From the NCBI GenBank assembly GCA_015655075.1, contig JAATFT010000007.1, positions 62,001 through 126,000 of the forward strand: a stretch of DNA of 64,000 nucleotides, given 5' to 3'. Positions 1-8,885 of the stretch are shown piece by piece; the first letter of the stretch is position 1, and each line of letters opens with the position of its first letter. Source of the DNA: Clostridiales bacterium. GTDB lineage: Bacteria > Bacillota > Clostridia > Lachnospirales > Lachnospiraceae. Position numbers and translations under genes: made by a program. Under the pieces are notes generated by a model that was not told the DNA's origin, searched no databases, and was given only the letters and a program-made list of their open reading frames with translations.

Positions 1-36
1 ACGGTAAGTTACGGATATTCCATATCATTTATTTTC

Positions 37-396
37 TTATGCCTTAAGCTGTTCTTTGCCAATAATTTTACCGTCCCTCCAGATTCTTTCCAAATCATAA
101 AATAAACGGTCTTCCTTTGAAAATATGTGGACGACAACGTCACCATAATCCAACAAAATCCAGCTTGCCGAACGAACGCCTTCTATCCTTTTGGGTTCGT
201 ATCCATGCTTTGCCAATACCTGTTCAACATTATCGACAAGTGCCTGAACCTGTGAAGAGTTGGTGCCGTTGGCAATAATAAAATAATCTGCAATAATGGT
301 AATATCCCCGATTTCTATCACTTTAATATCTTCGGCTTTTTTTTCGTCTAAGGCCATATAAGTAATTCTTGCTATCTCTTTTGAAATATTATTCAT
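37..396 (-). CDS. rsfS: Ribosome silencing factor RsfS
   Basis: 119-residue RsfS/Iojap-family protein. The family binds ribosomal protein L14 and blocks joining of the 30S and 50S subunits, lowering translation when nutrients are scarce. Visible family features are the central ADYFIIANGTNSSQVQAL stretch and the C-terminal DYGDVVVHIFSKEDRLFYDL segment, both highly conserved in RsfS, and the length is normal. The start has an AAAGGAG site six to seven bases upstream. It is the last gene of the obg-yhbY-nadD-yqeK-rsfS series, the usual order in Firmicutes. A family A repeat lies between it and yqeK. Confidence 0.95.
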   Translation of the reverse strand: MNNISKEIARITYMALDEKKAEDIKVIEIGDITIIADYFIIANGTNSSQVQALVDNVEQVLAKHGYEPKRIEGVRSASWILLDYGDVVVHIFSKEDRLFYDLERIWRDGKIIGKEQLKA

Positions 397-429
397 CCGA
401 ATCTCCTTTCAGATATTTATATCAATTTA

Positions 430-505
430 TATTAACAAAAAGCTGGCGTTTGGCCGCATCGCGACATAATACCTTACAAGCGTCATGCGCACCCCGGAAG
501 GGTTT
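430..505 (+). repeat. Dispersed repeat family A, copy 1 (right part)
   Basis: This intergenic stretch between yqeK and rsfS matches the copy at 59653-59755. Shared blocks are TTGGCCGC, CATAATA, AAGCGTCATGCGC and a CCCGG...GTTTTT end. Differences are scattered, as expected of an old dispersed element. The left part of the element (the GCAAAGC hairpin) is missing here. The end forms a short ACCC/GGGT stem followed by five T, so on the plus strand it resembles a weak terminator. Confidence 0.7.
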
Positions 506-1090
506 TTAAAAATTAGAATTTACCTTATAATAATCATATGCTTCAACCGTTAATTTATCTATTTCCTTACCTTTCTTTTTTAAATAAAGCAAAGAATTTT
601 CAAGTATTTCTAAAACAGCCTTATCCAAATCCATAAAAGCTAAACGGCGTATGGAATTTAGCTCGGGAATCCGTTTGCATGTACGGTTGGGTTCTATATA
701 ATCGGCTACAAATATAATCTTTTCCAGTAATGCCATATCAGGCTTGCCTGTGGTGTGCCAGTTAATTGCAGAAAGGATTTCAGGATCAGTTACCCCGTAT
801 TTATACTCTGAATAATACGCCCCCAGCTTTCCATGAAGCAGAAACCCATTCCGGTTTTCAACGTCTGAAACAGGAAGTTTATATTTTTTGCATTCGGCTA
901 TTAATTCCTCGTCTTCCATATCCTTTGCACAGTCATGTAACAGTCCGGCCAAGTTGGCTTTATCCATATCGTATCCGTACCGAATTGCCAGAGCCAAGCT
1001 CATTCCCTGAACACCCAGGGAATGATAAAATCTTTTTTCCGTCATTATTTTAGACAGTTTTTTCTGTAAAGTAAATATATCGTATTCCAT
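506..1090 (-). CDS. yqeK: YqeK-type HD-domain hydrolase (probable Ap4A hydrolase)
   Basis: 194-residue HD-superfamily protein. YqeK family members are symmetrical diadenosine tetraphosphate hydrolases and are almost always next to nadD. The metal-binding motif is visible as an early His in RFYHSLGVQG, the HD pair in LAGLLHDCAKD, and a later H and D in SAINWHTTGKPDM and FVADYIEPNR. I start it at ATG 1090 because GGAGG lies seven bases before it; the upstream in-frame ATG at 1108 has no such site. It follows nadD after a 137-base structured gap and precedes rsfS. Confidence 0.93.
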   Translation of the reverse strand: MEYDIFTLQKKLSKIMTEKRFYHSLGVQGMSLALAIRYGYDMDKANLAGLLHDCAKDMEDEELIAECKKYKLPVSDVENRNGFLLHGKLGAYYSEYKYGVTDPEILSAINWHTTGKPDMALLEKIIFVADYIEPNRTCKRIPELNSIRRLAFMDLDKAVLEILENSLLYLKKKGKEIDKLTVEAYDYYKVNSNF

Positions 1091-1130
1091 GATTTCCTCC
1101 CAAATCATCTGCCGTATTTAATAAAACATA

Positions 1131-1208
1131 CCAGCTGCTGGGTGGAATGGGTACACCCGTTGGCAGCTCGACGTGAATCGGCCAAATGCATCATTCTGCC
1201 CCGATTCA
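1131..1208. other. Structured intergenic element between nadD and yqeK
   Basis: Two adjacent inverted repeats fill this gap inside the operon. One runs 1134-1167, with CTGC...GCAG outer arms and GGGTG...CACCC inner arms. The other pairs TGAATCGG (1174-1181) with CCGATTCA (1201-1208) across a 19-base loop. The spacer is more GC-rich than the flanks. It may be a diverged member of repeat family A, since both contain a TTTGGCCG block when read on the minus strand, but the match is too short to be sure. Confidence 0.4.
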
Positions 1209-1227
1209 TATAACATTAACGTTTGTC

Positions 1228-1848
1228 TTAGTCAGGTGTTGTCGCTTTTCCATACAATACATGCTCCCTGATATATTGAACTACTGGATCGGGAATATAA
1301 TACCGTATTGTTTTACCGTTTTCCAGCTTTTGTCGCAGCATTTTAGAGGAAATATCCATATTAGGAGTACAAAGCAAATAAATCCGGGCCTTAAACAAAT
1401 TGGCTAAATGGTTTATCTGAGCGGTTATTTCCTCCATAGTTGCGCAATCTCTTACAGCAGCTACGATATTGGCTAATTGGAATATTAGCTGTGGATTCCA
1501 CCAGTCCTCAATCTGGAACAGGGAATCCGCCCCCATAATAAAATAAAATTCATCCTGGGGATAATTTTTATTCAACTCTTCTAAGGTATCAGCCGTATAA
1601 GTTATGCCTTCCCGTTCCAGTTCCAAATAAGATAATTCAAAATGGGGGTTATCCTGGATTGCAAGCTTAATCATCCGGGCCCTGTGTTCATCACTTTCAA
1701 TGTTTTCCTGGAGTTTATGCGGCGGTTTTTTGGAGGGCATAAAAAGTACCTTGTCCAGTTTTAATTCTTCATAAGCACTTTCAGCCAATATCAAATGGGC
1801 AAAATGAATCGGATTGAAGGTTCCGCCCATTATCCCTATTCTACTCAT
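1228..1848 (-). CDS. nadD: Nicotinate-nucleotide adenylyltransferase NadD
   Basis: About 206 residues. NadD transfers AMP from ATP to nicotinate mononucleotide, making deamido-NAD in NAD synthesis. The N-terminal nucleotidyltransferase signature GIMGGTFNPIHFAHL, with the HxxH site, is intact. So are FIMGADSLFQIEDWW and the C-terminal ISSKMLRQKLENGKTIRYYI (the ISSTxIR-like motif). Two in-frame ATGs (1857 and 1848) are possible. The GAAAGG site is only two bases from the first but about ten from the second, so I use 1848. It is part of the obg-to-rsfS operon. Confidence 0.95.
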   Translation of the reverse strand: MSRIGIMGGTFNPIHFAHLILAESAYEELKLDKVLFMPSKKPPHKLQENIESDEHRARMIKLAIQDNPHFELSYLELEREGITYTADTLEELNKNYPQDEFYFIMGADSLFQIEDWWNPQLIFQLANIVAAVRDCATMEEITAQINHLANLFKARIYLLCTPNMDISSKMLRQKLENGKTIRYYIPDPVVQYIREHVLYGKATTPD

Positions 1849-2028
1849 TAAGGCCATATCCTTTCGTACATATTATTCCATTACCTGTTAATCCATTACT
1901 CACCTGATTAACGTATATACAATGGTGGTTTTTTGCATATTATCGCTACCCGTTAATTCATTTTCTAAAATTCTTTATTCTAAAGCTTATTTTTGGAACT
2001 TATTTTCTAAAATCAATTCTTTACCTGT

Positions 2029-2325
2029 TTATTTCTCTTTTGGAAGTTCAATTTTCTTTTTATCTTTGGATTCCCGATATAAAACTATTTTTTTGCCAAT
2101 GACCTGCACTATCTCGGAATGGGTTCTTTCAGCTATAATCCGTGCAAGCTCGCCAGGATCATCCAGACAATTCTTTAATATATTTATTTTAATCAGTTCC
2201 CTTGCCATAAGGGCTTCATCCAGCCCCTTGGTAATCTCCGGGGTTAAACTGGATTTACCAACCTGGTATATAGGGTCAATATTCATAGCCAATCCCTTTA
2301 AATAAGCTCTTTGCTTACTTGTCAT
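2029..2325 (-). CDS. yhbY: Ribosome assembly RNA-binding protein YhbY (CRM domain)
   Basis: 98-residue CRM-domain protein that associates with pre-50S particles. It starts MTSKQRAYLKGLAMNIDPIY, typical of YhbY. The CRM loop appears as a GKSSLTP-type segment, and the conserved GKKIVLYRES end is present. ATG 2325 is chosen because AGGAG lies eight bases upstream and the family begins exactly there; the longer open frame to 2376 has no support. It sits 22 bases after obg and upstream of nadD. Confidence 0.93.
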   Translation of the reverse strand: MTSKQRAYLKGLAMNIDPIYQVGKSSLTPEITKGLDEALMARELIKINILKNCLDDPGELARIIAERTHSEIVQVIGKKIVLYRESKDKKKIELPKEK

Positions 2326-2347
2326 CTCATATTCTCCTATCAAATTA

Positions 2348-3637
<1,290 letters not shown>

Positions 3638-3662
3638 CTATCACCTCTTTTTCAATGTTTTT

Positions 3663-3691
3663 ATTATAATCGGAATTAGGAAAAATTACAA
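3663..3691 (-). promoter_or_regulatory. Sigma-A type promoter for obg
   Basis: Read on the minus strand there is TTGTAA (3686-3691), a 17-base spacer, then TATAAT (3663-3668). The -10 box ends 29 bases before the GTG start of obg, leaving a short leader. The spacing is ideal and the -10 is perfect. Confidence 0.75.
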
Positions 3692-3750
3692 GAAGATACT
3701 TTACCGCTGTTCTTCAACCCGTCTTTCGTTATTAATATAACAATAAAATA

Positions 3751-3787
3751 AACCCCATATTCATGATTTAATCAAGAATTTGGGGTT
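3751..3787 (-). terminator. Intrinsic terminator of rplU-prp-rpmA
   Basis: AACCCCA at 3751-3757 pairs with TGGGGTT at 3781-3787, extended by a TATTC/GAATT inner stem. On the minus strand the stem is followed by TTTATTTTATTG. It lies 15 bases past the rpmA stop and upstream of the obg promoter, separating the two units. Confidence 0.75.
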
Positions 3788-3802
3788 CACAATTATCTCA
3801 TA

Positions 3803-4090
3803 TTATTTAGATTCTACCGGGTAAACAGAAGCTTGTTTCCTGTCTCTGCCTTTTCTTTCGAATCGAACAACACCGTCTACTAATGCGAACAATGTGTCAT
3901 CTCCACCGCGTCCGACATTATTGCCCGGATGAATTTTAGTCCCGCGTTGCCTGTAAAGTATATTACCCGCTAAAACAAATTGTCCGTCGGCTCTTTTCGA
4001 ACCTAATCTCTTGGATTCGGAATCCCTGCCGTTCTTCGTAGAACCAACACCCTTTTTATGAGCGAAAAATTGAAGGTTCATCTTTAACAT
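3803..4090 (-). CDS. rpmA: 50S ribosomal protein L27 with cleavable N-terminal extension
   Basis: 95-residue L27, a large-subunit protein whose N-terminus reaches the peptidyl transferase centre. It begins [18 protein letters not shown]. The NLQFFA stretch before HKKG is the Firmicutes-type extension removed by the Prp protease after the FA pair. The start has AGGAGG eight bases upstream. It is the last gene of rplU-prp-rpmA, with the protease that processes it encoded immediately upstream. Confidence 0.98.
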   Translation of the reverse strand: MLKMNLQFFAHKKGVGSTKNGRDSESKRLGSKRADGQFVLAGNILYRQRGTKIHPGNNVGRGGDDTLFALVDGVVRFERKGRDRKQASVYPVESK

Positions 4091-4139
4091 AACCTACACC
4101 TCCTTGAATGAATGACCGCAGAAATTAGAACCAGTTCCG

Positions 4140-4457
4140 CTAAATCAATTTAATATATTCCTGACCGTAATCCTCCCTTATCCCTTGCAGGCCAAGGAAT
4201 AAAGAGTTCAATAACAAACTTGACTTGTCACTAAGCTTTGAAATAATCCTGAAATCTATCTCACCTTTTTTTTCATCTTTCATTAAATCAAAGATATCTG
4301 ATGTAAAACGCTCTATAGAGTTCACGGTATTAATTACCAGCACTGATACGGCAGCACATACAATATCCTGTCCGTTATCTGCAAAACCGGCATGTCCTAA
4401 GCACCGAAACCCGGTAATTTTACCTTCCGCATTCTTATAAAAGGATACTTTTATCAT
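4140..4457 (-). CDS. prp: Ribosomal-processing cysteine protease Prp
   Basis: 105-residue YsxB/Prp-family protein. Prp removes the N-terminal extension of L27, an essential step in staphylococci. The catalytic pair is visible as His22 in LGHAGFADNGQD and Cys34 in DIVCAAVS, twelve residues apart as in the family. ATG 4457 (MIKVSFYKNAEG) is the family start. The frame stays open back to 4628, but that extension overlaps rplU and has no similarity to Prp. It lies 25 bases after rplU and upstream of rpmA. Confidence 0.95.
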   Translation of the reverse strand: MIKVSFYKNAEGKITGFRCLGHAGFADNGQDIVCAAVSVLVINTVNSIERFTSDIFDLMKDEKKGEIDFRIISKLSDKSSLLLNSLFLGLQGIREDYGQEYIKLI

Positions 4458-4482
4458 ATCACACTTACCTGCATGGTATTTA

Positions 4483-4791
4483 TTATGCGTTGATTTTTTC
4501 AATCTTAACCTTGGTATATGGTTGTCTGTGACCGTTCTTCTTGTGGTATCCGGTTTTCCTCTTGTATCTGTATACGATAACTTTTTTGTTTTTACCTTCT
4601 TCAACAACGGTTGCTGTAACGGTTGCATCTGCTACGGTGGGATTTCCTACCAATAAGCCATCCTTGTTTACCGCAAGGACCTGATCAAATGAAACAGTTG
4701 AACCAGCTTCCACACCAAGCTTTTCCACTTTAATGATATCGCCTTCGGCTACTTTATACTGTTTACCACCTGTTGCTATAATTGCGTACAT
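4483..4791 (-). CDS. rplU: 50S ribosomal protein L21
   Basis: 102-residue L21, a 23S-rRNA-binding large-subunit protein. It opens [18 protein letters not shown] and closes with the [20 protein letters not shown] region, both diagnostic. The start at 4791 has an AGGAGG site six bases upstream. The gene is preceded by an untranslated leader of about 89 bases and a near-consensus promoter, and heads rplU-prp-rpmA. Confidence 0.98.
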   Translation of the reverse strand: MYAIIATGGKQYKVAEGDIIKVEKLGVEAGSTVSFDQVLAVNKDGLLVGNPTVADATVTATVVEEGKNKKVIVYRYKRKTGYHKKNGHRQPYTKVKIEKINA

Positions 4792-4880
4792 ATGGCACCT
4801 CCTATTATCATTACTCGCCAACTATGGTATTCTGCTGTTATAATAAACACAGAATTTCAGAACCTCGTTGTGCGGCACAC
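4792..4880 (-). ncRNA. Probable L21 leader (autoregulatory 5' UTR)
   Basis: The transcript from the promoter at 4887-4915 should carry about 89 untranslated bases before rplU. The leader contains GCCGCACAACGAGGTTCTG and an ATTCTG...CAGAAT stem-loop. Firmicutes rplU operons commonly carry an L21 leader that binds the product for feedback. I identify it by position and by partial recall of the conserved core, so the class assignment is tentative. Confidence 0.55.
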
Positions 4881-4886
4881 TAAAAA

Positions 4887-4915
4887 ATGATAGCATATCC
4901 GGTACAATTTGTCAA
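4887..4915 (-). promoter_or_regulatory. Strong promoter of rplU-prp-rpmA
   Basis: On the minus strand, TTGACA (4910-4915), a 17-base spacer and TATCAT (4887-4892). The perfect -35 and ideal spacing fit a highly expressed ribosomal protein operon. Confidence 0.8.
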
Positions 4916-5139
4916 TGGTATTGGCAATAAAAATCACGACATACGCATGAAGGAAGATTGTGCAAATTTTCCGGGCAGTTTCCGGAAGTAGTCGTTCGAT
5001 TTTGCAGGGAAAGAACCCCTTTCCAATGCAAAAGTATTCCAACTATATCTGGAAGCCACCTTAGCTTTTAGAATTATTTTACTTCATGTGTTTGTCCTGT
5101 AATAAAAATATAAACCATAACAAAGCTTTCGATTTTTAG

Positions 5140-5168
5140 TTGATATAATTATACCGCTGTATTATAAT
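5140..5168 (+). promoter_or_regulatory. Promoter upstream of the alanyl-tRNA editing gene
   Basis: TTGATA (5140-5145), 17-base spacer, TATAAT (5163-5168). It leaves a very A+T-rich leader of roughly 115 bases before the start at 5290. I see no riboswitch in that leader. A weaker promoter nearer the gene cannot be excluded. Confidence 0.55.
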
Positions 5169-5289
5169 AATTCAATAAAAATAAATAAATTAAAATATTT
5201 ATTGGATGATATATAAAAAGTCATGTTATGATTAGAGATTCAAAAGTACTTTATACCTATTTTTCAAAATAGAAAGGGTGTTATTTTCA

Positions 5290-6477
5290 ATGAGTGAGTC
5301 GACCATACAATTATATAATCAGGATAGTCATAGGAAAACCTTTGAGGCTGTTGTTTTAACCTGTGTAGAGCAGATAAGAGAAAATTCGGATGCCAATCCC
5401 CGTTATGTCGTTACTTTAGATGCGACAGCCTTTTTTCCGGAGGGAGGAGGACAGCCCTCGGATACGGGGACTATAAATGGCATAGCCGTTTTCAATGTCC
5501 GGGAGGACGACGGCATTATCTTTCATACCCTGGCCGCTCCCCTTACCGTTGGGGAAACCGTTACAGGAAAAATCGACTGGGCAAGGCGTTTTGACCTTAT
5601 GCAGCATCACACGGCGGAACATATTATCTCCGGCCTGGTCCACAAATATTTCGGATATGATAATGTGGGATTTCATATGGGAAGTGAAGCAATTAACATA
5701 GATTTTAACGGGAATTTAACGGAAGCCGATATCCGCAGAGTCGAATTTGACGCCAATGGTGCGGTGTATGAAAATATTCCCATAGAAATAAGCTATCCGA
5801 ATCCTGAAGAGCTAAAATCTTTAAATTACAGAAGTAAAAAAGAATTGTCTGGAAATATCCGTATTGTAACGATTCCGGGTTATGATACCTGCGCCTGCTG
5901 TGCACCCCATGTGGCACTTACAGGGGAAATAGGCGGAATTAAAATTAACTCCTGCCAAAAATATAAAAGCGGCGTCAGAGTCAGCATGCTTTGCGGAACT
6001 CGGGCATTACAGGACTATAACATAAAGGAAAAAAGCGTTGCGGATATATCCGTTTTATTATCGGCAAAACCCCAGGAAGTACAGGAAACGGTAAAGAACT
6101 TAAAAAATGAGAACCTCTCCTTAAAAGGCCGGTTATCAAATTTACAGAATCAAATATTAAATTATAAGGCGGCGGCCGTTCCGGAAGGTACAAATTCCAT
6201 CTGCATTTTTGACAATGATATAACCGCTAATTTCTTAAGGCCTTACGCCAATCTTCTTATGGAACGCTGCAGCGGCATTTGTGCGGTTTTCACCTCAACG
6301 GATGACAGAGAATATAAATATATACTTGCTGGTAAAAGTACAGACGTGCGTCCTCTTGGTAAAAGCCTGAATGAAGCCTTCCAAGGCAAAGGAGGCGGTT
6401 CCAGGGAAATGGTCCAGGGTTCCCTGACCGGGGACAGGCGGTTGATAGATAAATTTATGGCGGATCTGACTGTTTAA
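5290..6477 (+). CDS. Alanyl-tRNA editing protein (AlaX-L type, DHHA1 domain)
   Basis: 395-residue free-standing relative of the alanyl-tRNA synthetase editing domain, expected to hydrolyse Ser- or Gly-mischarged tRNA-Ala. Order: a small N-terminal barrel with FFPEGGGQPSDTGT, the zinc-binding editing site HHTAEHIISG plus CACCAPH (HxxxH and CxxxH), a coiled-coil linker around 260-295, and a C-terminal DHHA1 domain ending FQGKGGGSREMVQGSL. ATG 5290 follows an AAAGGG site by about eight bases; a GTG four codons earlier overlaps that site and is less likely. It is a single-gene unit closed by the hairpin at 6522-6578. Confidence 0.92.
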   Translation: MSESTIQLYNQDSHRKTFEAVVLTCVEQIRENSDANPRYVVTLDATAFFPEGGGQPSDTGTINGIAVFNVREDDGIIFHTLAAPLTVGETVTGKIDWARRFDLMQHHTAEHIISGLVHKYFGYDNVGFHMGSEAINIDFNGNLTEADIRRVEFDANGAVYENIPIEISYPNPEELKSLNYRSKKELSGNIRIVTIPGYDTCACCAPHVALTGEIGGIKINSCQKYKSGVRVSMLCGTRALQDYNIKEKSVADISVLLSAKPQEVQETVKNLKNENLSLKGRLSNLQNQILNYKAAAVPEGTNSICIFDNDITANFLRPYANLLMERCSGICAVFTSTDDREYKYILAGKSTDVRPLGKSLNEAFQGKGGGSREMVQGSLTGDRRLIDKFMADLTV

Positions 6478-6521
6478 TTTTTATTAATGATAAAGAATTG
6501 TTTTTCCATTTATAATTTAAT

Positions 6522-6578
6522 GGAGCTGTTGCAAAATTTTGTGTAGGTAATAAGTTTTACGAATTCTGCAACAGCTCC
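6522..6578. terminator. Convergent-gene inverted repeat, probable bidirectional terminator
   Basis: GGAGCTGTTGCA (6522-6533) pairs perfectly with TGCAACAGCTCC (6567-6578) across a 33-base loop. It lies between the converging alaX-type gene and the VWA lipoprotein gene and is followed by GTTTTG on the plus strand. The loop is long for a simple terminator and the arms are perfect, so a small palindromic element is an alternative. Confidence 0.6.
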
Positions 6579-6591
6579 GTTTTGTACTGCT

Positions 6592-8310
6592 TTATCCTTC
6601 TATTCTTTTCATTCTCTTTACCAGGGACACAAATTCATCTTTATATTCATCGGAGGAAACATCAAGCCCGCTTAATGTTTCCAAAATTTTATCATAGGAG
6701 GAGGTTCCCTTCCATTTACTGTCTCTTAACAGCATGCCAAAGGAGGCTACGGAACTTGCCAAGGCAAGATTATCAGGCATTATCCTGGTATATATGTCCT
6801 CGTCCACCGGCACGGACAGGAGTCTGCTTTTATTTTCATCCGGCTCTTTATATCTGATATTAATAGTCAGCCATTCCTTACTGTCCGAAGCATTGGATAA
6901 TTGCTCTTTTGACTGGTATTTTAAATCGGTTTCCGGTATTTCCTGCTTGGAATCGGCCGTAAGGAGTTCATACAATGCCGTTACCCTGTGCCCTGCTCCG
7001 ATTTCGCCGGCATCTTTGGCATCGTCGTCAAAATCATTAGTATTCAGCATCCGGTTTTCATATCCGATTAAACGGTATCCTTTGATTTTCGCAGGATTAA
7101 ATTCCACCTGAAGCTTAACATCCTTTGCCACGGTAAATAAGGTGCCGCCCATTTCCTCCACCAGAACTTTTTTGGCTTCCAACAGGGAGTCAATATAAGA
7201 ATAGTTGCCGTTGCCGTTATCAGCTAACGTTTCCATCTTATTATCCTTAATATTATCTGTTCCAAAACCAAGGACGGATAAAAATACACCCTTTTCCCTT
7301 TTCTCTTCTATTAACCTGGTCAGGGCGCCTTCACTGGTGATTCCTACATTCAGATCGCCGTCCGTCGCTAAAATGACACGGTTATTACCGTCTTCTATAT
7401 AATATTCTTCCGCTAATTCGTAAGCCTTTTCAATTCCTGCGGAACCGGCTGTGCTGCCGCCGGCGGTTAATTCCTCAATAGCAGAGGTTATTTTCATGGT
7501 TTCATTTCCCTTGGCGCCTTCCAAAACCACCTTTTCCTCTCCGGCGTAAGTTACAACGGATATTCTGTCCTCCTCATTGAGATTTTCCGTCAACATGACA
7601 AAGGCCTCCTGCATAAGGGGCAGCTTATCCTCTTCATTCATGGAGCCGGATACATCCAATAAAAATACAATATTGGAACTGGGGCGCTCCTTTAAATCTA
7701 TATCCTCCGCCTGAAGTCCGATTAACAATAATTTAGCATTTTCATTCCAGGGACAATCGGAAAGCTCTGTATTTACGGAAAAGGGAATACCGGAATCCGG
7801 TTTTTCATAGTCATATTTAAAATAATTAATCATTTCTTCCAGTCTTACTGCATCCGGTTCCACCGTCTGGTCTTGATTAATCATTCTTCGGATATTGCTG
7901 TAGGACGCAGTATCCACATCAATGGAAAAAGTGGATAAAGGGTTACTATTTACTGATACAAAGTCATTCTCAACAATTGTATTATATTCTTCCACATTAA
8001 AATTTTCTGTACCATACTCATTCTCTTCCGTCCTTGACGTCCCATAAGCTTTTTTCAGGGATGCTGAGTCTTCTGCTGCTTGGGCCAGATTGGGCACACC
8101 GTCCGCCTTATAATCCCCTTCGGAATAATATTCCTCATTCCCTGTTCCTGCACTACCCCCTTCCCCATTAACCGAAGCGTTACTTTGGGCATTGCCTGTA
8201 ATGTCATCGGATTTTTCATCCGCTTTTTTAACGGAGCATCCTGTTACACCAAGTGTCAAAAGTACTATTATTAAAAACAGGTTGATACAAAAATTAATCT
8301 TCTTTTTCAT
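6592..8310 (-). CDS. VWA-domain lipoprotein (YfbK-like, DUF3520 C-terminus)
   Basis: 572-residue exported protein. The start at 8310 has AGGAGGAG upstream and gives a lysine-rich signal peptide ending in lipobox VTGC (Cys at about residue 26), so the protein should be membrane-anchored outside the cell. An acidic linker follows. Then comes the VWF-A N-terminal region (about 115-205), a VWA domain with the MIDAS motif DVSGSMNEED near residue 220, and a DUF3520-like C-terminal region. YfbK-type proteins are widespread but their ligand is unknown. It probably acts as a metal-dependent adhesion or scaffold protein. A single gene downstream of ybaK. Confidence 0.85.
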   Translation of the reverse strand: MKKKINFCINLFLIIVLLTLGVTGCSVKKADEKSDDITGNAQSNASVNGEGGSAGTGNEEYYSEGDYKADGVPNLAQAAEDSASLKKAYGTSRTEENEYGTENFNVEEYNTIVENDFVSVNSNPLSTFSIDVDTASYSNIRRMINQDQTVEPDAVRLEEMINYFKYDYEKPDSGIPFSVNTELSDCPWNENAKLLLIGLQAEDIDLKERPSSNIVFLLDVSGSMNEEDKLPLMQEAFVMLTENLNEEDRISVVTYAGEEKVVLEGAKGNETMKITSAIEELTAGGSTAGSAGIEKAYELAEEYYIEDGNNRVILATDGDLNVGITSEGALTRLIEEKREKGVFLSVLGFGTDNIKDNKMETLADNGNGNYSYIDSLLEAKKVLVEEMGGTLFTVAKDVKLQVEFNPAKIKGYRLIGYENRMLNTNDFDDDAKDAGEIGAGHRVTALYELLTADSKQEIPETDLKYQSKEQLSNASDSKEWLTINIRYKEPDENKSRLLSVPVDEDIYTRIMPDNLALASSVASFGMLLRDSKWKGTSSYDKILETLSGLDVSSDEYKDEFVSLVKRMKRIEG

Positions 8311-8391
8311 GGAAAATCTCCTCCTATAAAAATTATTCGTACTAATACCAATTAGACGAAATAAATAAGGGGAAAGTTCCATGTTCTTTCC

Positions 8392-8862
8392 TTAATCTGT
8401 TAAATCGTAGATCTGAGCGCTCACATACTGAATTAATTGTTCCGGATTCATAATGATCTGGCAGCCTCTGATACCTGCGCTTACTGCTATTTCGTAAAAC
8501 AGTATTGCCGTTTCATCAATATAGGTAGGAAATTTCTTTTTCATCCCTATGGGAGAACAGCCTCCTCTTATATATCCGGTAAGCCCTAATAAGTCTTTTA
8601 CATGAACCATTTCAATCTTTTTATCGCCTACGGCTGCTGCTGCTTTTTTCAGCTGCAGCTCCGAATTTACCGGTATACAGAATACAAGGATACCCTTCTT
8701 TTCTCCTTTGGCAACTAAAGTTTTAAAAACCTGTTCCGCCGGATAACCGATCTGTATTGCTGCATGCTTTCCGGAAAGATCGGATTCATCCACCTCATAT
8801 TCCTTTGTTTTATAATTAATTTTTGCCTGATTAAGCAAACGCATTGCATTTGTTTTTATCAT
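8392..8862 (-). CDS. ybaK: YbaK-type Cys-tRNA(Pro)/aminoacyl-tRNA deacylase
   Basis: 156-residue YbaK/EbsC-family protein. YbaK hydrolyses Cys mis-attached to tRNA-Pro. The conserved catalytic lysine lies in VFKTLVAKG, and the later GYIRGGCSPIGMKKKFPTYI segment is the family signature. AAGGAGGTGA lies upstream of the ATG. It starts 23 bases after the stop of the RNase G/E-type gene and is probably cotranscribed with it. Confidence 0.92.
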   Translation of the reverse strand: MIKTNAMRLLNQAKINYKTKEYEVDESDLSGKHAAIQIGYPAEQVFKTLVAKGEKKGILVFCIPVNSELQLKKAAAAVGDKKIEMVHVKDLLGLTGYIRGGCSPIGMKKKFPTYIDETAILFYEIAVSAGIRGCQIIMNPEQLIQYVSAQIYDLTD

Positions 8863-8885
8863 ATTGTATCACCTCCTTATATATT

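Noticed and set aside
4857-5042. Small open frame upstream of rplU
   Set aside because: It runs over the rplU promoter, has no family resemblance and no ribosome site.
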